From Argopecten irradians (Eukaryota > Mollusca > Bivalvia > Pectinida > Pectinidae): a DNA stretch of 64,000 nt. The position numbers were made by a program, and so were the translations under genes. Position 1 is the first letter of the stretch. Every line of letters begins with the position of its first letter. Shown in pieces: positions 12,214 through 21,900 of the stretch. The notes beneath the pieces were generated by a model, which did no database searches, was not told the origin of the DNA, and saw only the letters and a list, made by a program, of their open reading frames with translations. The stretch covers positions 58,187,467 through 58,251,466 of the forward strand of contig NC_091134.1 of NCBI RefSeq assembly GCF_041381155.1, given 5' to 3'.

Positions 12214-14780
12214 GTGAATGATTTTTAATTGCAATTAAGCTCTTTCGTAACGAAAATATCTAATCGTATCGCAATGTCAGAGGCATCTGAGTGATACGAA
12301 ACTACTTACTGATACTTCGCTCTTTTGCAGTTTATACACCCAGCACAAATGTAAGTATGTTAAATGTGGCCATAATGCAGTACACAGTTTTGCTAAAGTA
12401 GTACATTTTTATGTTGAACATGAATATGAACATTATAAAACCTCTAAATCAGAACGTGATGTAAATGTCCCCATGTTGTATTTACCTGGTGATCATCCGT
12501 GAACGCACAGGTATATTGGATAGTAAAAATACGTGTTTTATTTTTAAATGATTATTTTTATCGAAACTGCAGATGGACCAAAGTTACGTATGCTGTTAAA
12601 CATAATAGGTGGCAGGGCCTCAGTTCCTGAGTTCGTCATAGGTATTGACATTTAAATCAACCTCAGCTAATTCTAGGCCTTCGTAGGTCCTGTCTACTGT
12701 CGCCGTCACCGACATGTTTTCATATCCTCCTTCATCTGGCATCTCAGACCTTGTATCTGATTCACGAAGGGATCTTTTCTCCACACATCTGTTTAAATAT
12801 ATACTTTATTCATTACTATCACAAACAGGTATGCAAAATATGATGATTAGAATTTGGAGTTCATGTGTTATATAATGGTCATAACAATTTGTCGATGCAC
12901 TTACGGATCTTGTTCTACATGGTTTGACTTCTAATGAAGGTCCAGGGAGGAGACACGGTGCATTGACTAACGTAATGTAATATTAAACAATGGCGGTTTA
13001 TAAAAGCCAGTTATATAACTTATTGTAAAGATGAACTCAAAACATAGACAGAGAACATTCTACTTTCAAAATATAAAGGGAGCTACGTAACTCACTGGTA
13101 AAAGTTCACCATTCCATCAGGTGTCAATTACATTGGCAATGAGCTCCCTATCACATATTTACGTGACCAAAATTTCCATTTATCACCAGAAAATCCCCAA
13201 ATACCTACGTTGTGCTTTCAAAAACAATTTTTGGTGACAAAATTGTGACTTTGTATTTCTATCTACCTGTAACGCCATTATACAAAGCATACTATGATAT
13301 CCTCTCATTACTCACCTTCTTACATACAGAAAGGTCATGGCCGCTGCGTATAGTGAAACGAGACATAGGCAAATAGCCAAAATGGCAACAACGTACACTG
13401 CAAGAGAGATTGAAAGCTTTCAAAACTAATAGAATAAAGAACTTTTATAATGTACATGTGTAAGGTGTTCATTGTTGGTTTGATTAACTTAAAGTAACCA
13501 TCAATTAAGATATCCTTACTACTGTGACATAGTTCTACATAGATTAAAGAAAATATTTCTCGAACCCACTCTGATCATATCAACATCATACTGCACGTAT
13601 ATATACTATACATAGTATTTATATGGAAGAACGCATATCTGTTTTAAAAAAAAGTGAACCCTATAAATTTGAAAAAGCTTACCAGGTAAAATTATGTACT
13701 GTTTTTCATTAACACCGCAACGGCATTCTTGTACATACTTGTCACAATTTTCTTCTCCTAAAAAAAACATGTTGAAAAAGAATAAAACAAGGACACGTAG
13801 ATTCTAATAAAATGAAAATAATTACTAAAAAGTTAAACTTCTCTACATCTGTTATTTGATTCGAACTTTCAAACCTCTGGTTATGACGAACCAGGAAATA
13901 TTTTTACGATATCACATTACTTCCTGGATAGACTTCGGTCTCTGGCCCATATTGTAAAAATGTCTTTAATTCCATAACAAAATTCATTTCATTTGTTGAT
14001 GATATGTTCCTATGAATCATTTTATTTTTTAACAATAACAACATTACCATGTGTTTTGGTTGATGAAGTGCTATGAGAAACAGGTGAGGTAGTTTCAGTT
14101 TCGACATCGCTTGTAATTGGCTCATTTGTAATACCTCCCGATGCAATTGTCGTAGTTCTGGTTGATGGAATTGTTGTTGGTGATGGTATTGAATTAAATG
14201 GCTTGGTACATGTTATTGTAAATGTAGTGTTAGGTATCATAACCACGCCTGAAATATAGAAGTTTATTTAACTTTTTATTGTACTCTATAGATTAGTCGT
14301 ATAGATAATACTGAATAATGACTTCCTTTTCTTGTTTGTTTGGGTTTTTTTTATTAATTAACGTCTTATTAATAGCTATGGTCCCTTTTCTTTTCTTTTT
14401 CTCTACACCATAGACGTTTCAAGTTCGATGTTTATACTTACCTGTAACATTAAGACAGTACTTTGAGTCTCCGCTAGATCTCCTGTTCCATGTTATAGTC
14501 ACTGGTCTTACATGAACAGTTCGAACAGGTGATGTGTTACATTGATAGCGTATGTCTTCCTCTACAGAGCCACTCTTAGGAACCACAACCTCACTACCAC
14601 AACTGGATGTATTGGGGTTTAACCCTTCACCGTAATACTCTATGTAGATAATAACGATGGATGTAGAGTTAACAATACAGGAACAAGTTGTCTCCCCTGT
14701 ATCCGCGACCCCATGTGTGCCCAGTATCACTCTATCTGACGTCACGTTTCCATCTTTACACATCCGGATGTCTAGAAATA
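12214..14780. repeat. Tandem duplication, copy 2
   Basis: Partner of 1-2700, offset about 12.2 kb, containing exons 3-7 of gene 2 and the 3' flank 12214-12619. Differences are mostly single bases and short indels, for example a ~200-bp stretch near 12.97 kb that is shorter here. Confidence 0.9.
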
Positions 14781-16865
14781 GAGATAAAATCAGCTTTGCC
14801 CTAGGATGTATGGTGTCCAAATCAAACATATATCGATTAAGGACAATAAAATAGTTATCTGTTTAGTTCAGAATATAAACTACAAAATATTTAATTCCTT
14901 CACTCAGCAACGACAAAATATCATTTCATAGTTATCATTTATAGTTTTAAAACATATATCGATGATGGAAACACACAATAGAGTGTCACACTTATTGATT
15001 TAGGGTGTAAGCCAAATAAGGTTTCATTTCACAATTTAGCAATGATAAAAATTAATGTCTAATATATTAATTATCTATAGATTTTACCTTTATAGATGGG
15101 TAGTACAAAGGCGACTTACACGGTATACCAGCTGTTTGTGCAGCTTCTGAACACCGACTCCCTGTCGTTTCTGAAGGAAAATCCAATACAAACATGTTAA
15201 GTCCCTGTCATTCTTTAGTTTGACGGTTCGGGAAATCTGATATGAGAGGCTTTTTGAAGGTATGTTTTTTTCAGATAAAATATATACAGTTTGGACCAAA
15301 TACTCGATAAAAACATTGATAAGTCTTCGAGTAAGATGCATAAACTTTTGTTCCAAAGGATTTATCATGAATTAATTTGAATGTCTCTTAAACACCATGT
15401 TTCAAGTGTACAGATTATTTCATGTTTCATTTGTTCATCAAATTTAATTCAACCCAGCCCAAACATCCAAAGTTGGCTTGGTTGTTTTGATACATCACAT
15501 TGTGTATTACAAAAATAATGTACTCACATTATCATGTCTCCTAAACAAAGTCTATTTTCTTGTGGACTATCAATGTACAATGCCACTTGTTTGTTTGGAC
15601 ATGTAAATATAACGTATATAGAGGTTACACAACGAGTGGTTGATGGATATGGAATTTATTACACACGAGTGAGTTATTTTGTAAAAGTTACAAAAGACAC
15701 CAGCTTTTAAAAAATAACTAACGAGTGTGTAATAAATTCCGTATCTAATAACCGCGAGTATGTGACCTGTTTCTACCACAATTAAATCATCTACAAGTGA
15801 TAGCATTATAAGCAAATAGGCACTCATTAATATTCAAATATATTTAATTACTTAAATAATGTATTGATAATTTTAATTATGAACAACTATTCCATGCATT
15901 CCTTCTTACCGAACGTTTTTTGAATCTTGATTTCTATAGGTACTTCAACAATAACCTTGTCATTGTCGAACTACATTTGGACATGTTTACGGCAAAGTGA
16001 CATCTACATCCCGCCAAATAATCATCAAACCATTGTAACTAAGTTAGAGTCTGAACTAGGTGCGTTAAATTCTACCGAAATCACCCCTAAGGGTCCTCGT
16101 CAGGTGAGATACGCCACTAAATAAAGGCCAATTATGAATTTTGCGTCGATAGTTTATGCTACGAATGGGAAAACAGGAAAGATTTCGACGCCGTCATACA
16201 TTCAGTTTCAATAGTGGCAAGCAGCGATCAGAGTACAGCAGCATGACGTCATTCGATAATTGATGACGTCAACTATCTGTGAAGTGACAATGAGAAAAAA
16301 GTATTCGACGTATTGTGGTAGAAAAGGAAACAAAAAATGACCAATATAGGTTTATCACATAATTCGCCTGATATCCAGTGATTTCACCCGTGTAATATTT
16401 TTGCGTATGTCACTAGTGTAATATGATGTGGAGCGATTTTCATTGGCTGGAAATCCATTGTGACGTCAGACAGAAACAAAAAAATAACTTCAGGAAAAGT
16501 GACGTGACGTCAGAATAACGAAGACGGCTGGACAAAATGCCAAGGCTCGCAAAAATAAAAACTTCTTAGATTCGTTTCATAAAATTTCATATGAAATGAT
16601 CACTCATGTAAGGTCCTATATAATACAAGAGCTTTGCTCGGTTTGACTAGTTTAACGTCCTTTAACAAGACATTTGTTACCAAACCTTTAACGTTAGAAC
16701 ACTATGTATAATATCTGTTCTACTTACTTCCTGCTTGGAATTTACATAGTTTATTAAAATGTTATAGATATCCAGCAGTCACTCCTGTTATTTATGCTGA
16801 TAGTACTAACCTGCAATCTGGATCAGTAACAGAAAACATATCGGGGTAGTGTTTCGCCAGCCCAT
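12620..16865 (-). CDS. Receptor gene 2: complete 320-aa type I membrane receptor with ITAM-like tail
   Basis: Seven exons on the minus strand: signal 16865-16811 (MGWRNTTPICFLLLIQIA), linker 15170-15120, ectodomain 14771-14442, stalk 14248-14048, Cys exon 13757-13683, TM 13397-13316, tail 12788-12620. Lengths sum to 963 nt, exactly 321 codons including TGA, and every junction is phase-compatible with GT/AG ends. The ~110-residue ectodomain has six cysteines (MC, CSC, SCG, QC, YC) and an IEYYGEG stretch; I cannot assign it to a named family, though a CUB-like or other beta-sandwich fold is conceivable. The stalk is Thr/Ser/Pro-rich (likely O-glycosylated). The Cys exon reads ENCDKYVQECRCGVNEKQ. 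The tail has GGYENM (YxxM, a PI3K-SH2 type motif) and the pair YEGL...YDEL with 11 residues between, close to the ITAM pattern. Inferred role: surface recognition coupled to tyrosine-kinase signalling. Expression is not shown by the sequence. Confidence 0.85.
15620..15769. mobile_element. Foldback element, ~150 bp
   Basis: ATGGAATTTATTACACACGA and CGAGTGTGTAATAAATTCCG pair, as do GAGTTATTTTGTAAAAG and CTTTTAAAAAATAACTA; outer ends GGTTACAC and GTGACC extend the stem. It sits in intron 1 of gene 2. Confidence 0.8.
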
Positions 16866-17329
16866 CTATTCATCGAATCCCTTGTGATTCTGATATAACT
16901 TTTTACCAAGAAGAAATACACACGAATTTATAAAAATGACAAAACCTTGTGTCATACCCGACCGCTTTAAATGAATACATTCTCGCACAACAACAACTTG
17001 TGTAATTTAACACCTTTGGCTAGTTTACCAACACATCCGTCTTGATATCAAAATTATAATACACAAACACCCACATTTGAATTATTTCACACGGTATTCA
17101 GAACAAAAAGAGCTACAATCCTGAATTATCCTGATTAATGGAGTTTCATCAGCTGCAGTGTTACAGACATGTAGCTAACGTATGTGTCAATGGTGTGACC
17201 TTCTGTCCCTATACCTTCAGCTGTAGTACTCCCACAATAGGGAGACAGATTTGAGACCTGTGTAATCGTACGTCGGTAGGCATGCATTACGTTATCAGGT
17301 GAAAGCCATTACCATTAATTATATCCTAT

Positions 17330-17440
17330 TCCCTGCTTGGCATACACTCTCTAAATAAGTTACAGATTTTCAGCTGTGATTCCTTTGGTGTATGATGGAA
17401 TACAACGTAGTGCTAACCTGCTATCTTAGGTATCAATAGT
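17330..17440 (-). pseudogene. Relic copy of the gene 2 signal-exon border
   Basis: TTCCTGCTTGG...TATGATG...GTGCTAACCTGC at 17330-17420 resembles 16730-16815, where ACTAACCTGC is the exon 1 donor of gene 2. No intact ATG plus hydrophobic reading frame remains. It looks like the remnant of an earlier tandem copy of exon 1. Confidence 0.35.
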
Positions 17441-17449
17441 ATACATATA

Positions 17450-18520
17450 ATAGTTTGATCATATTCCCTTTCAAAATCGAATTTTCTTTGTCATTCCCGA
17501 AAGAAAGATAAAAGATGTTTATATTACATAACATGCATTGCATTTTTATTTTTTGTGCCTCAAAATATTTGATTGGTTAAATATCTGCATTTTTTATTGG
17601 TATGAAATTGTGCTGTTGATTTATACTATGATACCAAGATAATAAACGAAAACTTGGATCATACATGACAGGATTCAATTAACTCACACGGGTACAATAA
17701 CAATGTAAAACGAGCCCACCTAAACCTAGCTGTATTTATGTACCTCTTTTTATAATAAAAAATACCACTAATATTTTATCGAGTGAGGTGGAAACTTTGT
17801 TATTTTTCACGGGTGCGTGATGTTAAAACCTTTGTCAATGTGATAGAGTTTCTGTCTATCGAAATTAGTACTTACAATTAGTTCAGCTCTGCTCTGTAGC
17901 ACATTTTTGTACGATATTTTGGAAGTGGGTCATCTAATATTTGGTAAAGCGATGGTCGGTAATATGACAAAACTGAATATTTAGATTATAATTCACAAAA
18001 ATAAATTGTCGTGAACATATTTTAACTTAAAATACCATTTGTCTTTCAACTGTTTAAAATTGTAAAATTAAAACGCAGCAAAAAGTCATAGTACATGGAA
18101 ATGTAACATGAATCCGCCATCAAGTTTATACAAATGTATGTACATCTTTGGTGTTTTATTGAGAGTGTAAAAACTATGCGTGTTAAATGATGTACGAGCA
18201 TTACTACATCGAAGCCGTCAGAATGCATTCACGTAAAATATGGATAATAAACAAAAACTTTAACTTTAAACCTTTGAGGTTTCAGTCTCTTTTCAACATA
18301 TTGATCAAGAAGTTATGAGATTTTCAAATAAGATTATCAATATCTGTAGAAATTTGTCAGTTGTAAATTTTGTCAAAAAATTACATTTCTATTCTGAGAT
18401 TTTTTTTATATGCGGATTTTAAGAAATATCACGAGGGCTTTAATCAGCTTAAATAACGACAAATCTTTACAGGGATAATTTGATAATCTTTTATTTTCTT
18501 ATTAGATTCATCGTCTAAAT
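17450..18520. other. Gene 2 to gene 3 spacer
   Basis: Upstream flank of gene 2 and 3' flank of gene 3. AT-rich with stops in all frames; no gene or clear repeat seen apart from the relic exon at 17.33 kb. Confidence 0.45.
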
Positions 18521-18532
18521 ATTAGTTTTCTT

Positions 18533-18790
18533 CTATTCGTCTATTTTCTTATTAAACTCAGTATTATCCTTAGAATTTTTGGTTGATTCATCATATTCCT
18601 CTGCATTCACATCTGCAGCATTAGACTTGTCAAACACTTTGTATGTTATACTAGATGATTTATCCTCCGAATATTCGTCCGGTATTTTGTTGTTCAAGGG
18701 ATAAACAAACTTTTCACTACCAAGTACGTATTTACTCTGAGCGTCCTCGTGGGGGTCATGCGCTTCTTGTATTTTGTCGTTGAGCGTCCT
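18533..18790 (-). pseudogene. Out-of-frame continuation of the gene 3 tail
   Basis: Beyond the stop at about 18756 the next minus-strand frame stays open to a TAG at 18533-18535. It reads the last repeat as DKIQEAHDPHEDAQ, matching the register of the upstream repeats (KGQEVHDPHEDA), then continues through NKIPDEYSEDKSSSITYKVF and AEEYDEST to NKKIDE. The matching repeat register shows that this was, or still is in another allele, the true C-terminus; the last repeat copy is 43 bp instead of 60 bp, a 17-bp loss that shifts the frame. Alternatives are polymorphism or an assembly error inside the repeat. Confidence 0.6.
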
Positions 18791-18961
18791 CGTGGGGTTC
18801 ATGCGTTTCTTGTCTTTTGTCGATGGATTCCATATAAGGAAGAGCGTCCTCGTGGGGGTCATGCACTTCTTGTCCTTTGTCGATGGATTCCATATAAGGA
18901 AGAGCGTCCCCGTAGGGGTCATGCGCTTCTTGTCCTTTGTCAATGAATTCCATAAAAGTAC
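18739..18961 (-). repeat. 60-bp coding minisatellite in the gene 3 tail
   Basis: Four tandem units start near 18739 (43 bp), 18782, 18842 and 18902 (about 60 bp each) on the plus strand, each beginning GAGCGTCC. On the coding strand each full unit gives 20 residues of the type MESIDKGQEVHDPHEDALPY. Unit number and unit length are likely to vary between individuals because the copies are nearly identical. Confidence 0.85.
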
Positions 18962-21900
18962 TTTGAACAATAACATTGTTTGTCGGATGATACAAGGGAT
19001 ATGTTATGCGCTTTTTCATATCCTCCTCGCCATCGTTCGTTTGCGAACAGAGAATATTATGGTATTCCTGAGCCTCCTCAGTGCTGTCATATGAAGCAAA
19101 TCCGTGGGTGTCTCTCATGTGAGGTAAAGATGAGGACGCCATCTCCATGTCATTGTCGTAGGACTGCCGTCTTCGACCTTCTGCAGGATGTACATGTCTT
19201 AACGCGGAACAAAATATACACTTTTGTTATAAAAGGACATCACCAACTATGCGGAAATATGATAACCACTATATAATGTCATGTGATATTTCTTCCTTTA
19301 GTATTTAGGACTAAGAAAAAAATTACTTTCCAGTACCAATAACTCTTATGAACATCAGTTTGTTTGTGCCTGCAGATACTGTCGCACTCGTTTTAAGGAT
19401 GCAGACAGCTGAATTGATACACAGTTGTATTCCCCACCAAACATTTTCGTCAACAACTGGGCAATTACTAGATAATCAAAAGAGATTATGTTTTTAAGAA
19501 AAAAACTTGATCTTCGGATATTGCGATTCAAAATTAAATGAGTTGATTAAATTTGCAATAATGTCACATTCTTATTTTTTCGTGGAAGCATTCGTCATAA
19601 AAGTAGAAGATAAGCTTACCTGAACCATAGAGCAAAGCCGATGGTGATGATAATGACAAGAGGAACTATTGTACCAACAGTAATTGCTGCCATATCTAAA
19701 CAAAAGTATATACTTATAGTTATATACAACTGAATGATGAATTAGAATTGCAACGTTGAAAAGGAAAAGTGTCATTTCAAGTTCTTTATGATTTTTTTCC
19801 AAGATTAAACATCTTATACTTATGAAAACCATATTGAAAGTCACAATTTAATCAACAAATGGATAGCAAAGTAAGAAACCACTTGTTATAAGTACGAAGA
19901 ATAGAATACTCGAATTGTGCTACAATATCCGAAATACAAATCTAGGTCAACTCTGTTTGATGTTACAATAACATAACGCAATTTTCACTCTAGTGTTGAA
20001 TTGATTTGGGAAGTTAAAATACAATATTCAATTTAAATATTCATTCAATCATTAAACCGCTTTATTTTCAAGAGAGAGACAGACGTGTTCGCGCTATGTC
20101 GCGAGAGAGTTCGATCGCCAATTCAATTGTTTCTTAGAGAAGTTTTACATGAATGTGTGATTGTCAGCGTCATTCAATGACGTAAAATATTGTGAACGCA
20201 AAAATAATGCAGTTTACAGTATTAGTGTATTTTTATTAGTTAATGCTCTACGATATACTTACAGACTGTATTATCATCTGGTGCTTGTGTTATTAGATCA
20301 CTAGGTGTCACTGTTGATGCTATTTGATCCGTAATTGCTATCCCCAGATAAGTATTGGATGTATTTGTCACATCTGGCAGGACCACACTACTGCTTGTCG
20401 TGGTATTTGTCACATCTGGCAGGACCACACTACTGCTTGTCGTGGTCAATGTTGATACCTGTGGTAACTGTTGTGACATTTCAGCTGTACAAGTTGATGA
20501 GTTAGTGGATAATGTCTCAGGCTTATAGCATTCTATTGCAAATGTAGTATTTGGGCTGTTTACTACTCCTGGAATAGTACAGTTTAGGTAAAATGACCAA
20601 CTTGTTTACATAGTTTGTTTTCGAAATTTATTACTAAACCCATAATCAAATGTAAATGATGGTGTTAAAGACAAACACAAGCTTTCGTGCGTTTGGCATT
20701 GACACAGGAATATCTCAACTTGAATGAAATGTTTTGGCTTATCAGCATCAGGCTTACCGCGTGCTGACCAGCACCAACAATATTTCACTGACACCCTTAG
20801 GAGAAAATAAAGAAAAAATGTTTTGTGTCTAGTTTATAGACAAGGCTCAAACTTTGAATATATTTGACAGGTCAGGTTTTCAGTGGGTGGGGCAGAGGTA
20901 TCCCTGTCTATTGTACAGACTTTGTCATACTATATCAATCTTACACACCTGAAACATTGAGGCAGTAATTGAAGCCCAGCAGTCCACTCCATGTTACAGT
21001 CACAGGAGGTATATAAATGCCGTTGTCCTGGGACATGGTGCAGTTAGAACGCCTTTCCCCAGCTGGAGATGTTGACTTGATAATTAAATTTCCGCTGCTG
21101 CATCCGGAAATGTTTCTCGTTGTATCAATACCATTATATTGTATACGTATATTAAGACTACCATTTGAGGTAACGATACAGGAACACCTTGTTATTTCAT
21201 TAGCTCCAACCTCTGGAGTTTTCAGGATTACTGTGTCTGATGTCACAAGGCTGTCCGTACACATTGTGATGTCTGAAAAATTCAATAATAGGCCCTACGT
21301 GTCACGTTTAAAATCGACCAAAATATCTTGAAAGCAGACTGAAATAAACTATAGGGTTGCTCATAAGTACATACAATCATATGATACATGTTACATTTAG
21401 CTATCAGCTGCTCCGCAAGCACCAAATCTGTACCTTATTATTTTTACACATCCTTGTGTCTGATCCCCGAGTTACCAAATAGGCAAGGACAGCGGCGGAG
21501 ACAGCATGAAGTGTAAAGATATTGTAAAGTACAGTACATTTACGATACTGTAAATTAATATTGTTGCTTACCTTGGTTAAAAGTGCCTAGATCACTTCAT
21601 GAGAGGTAAGCAAATATGAGTCAAGATAATGAATCAGTCTATTTGCAAAATATAGATTATCAAAAGTGTTAAGATGCCATGTATTATATTTTCTAATCAT
21701 TTCCGTTATTCTACTCCAACCAGTGACAATTGTAATTATCATAAAGGAAATTATCTAAAATTTAAATTATATATTGTTAAAAGCTCACATGTCACGTTTT
21801 CCGATACTGCTCCATCTGAACACTGGCTTCCTTTCGTATCTGAAAGAAGCATTTACACATGTAGTTTTACCATAATAGGCTATACCGACATAGGACCACA

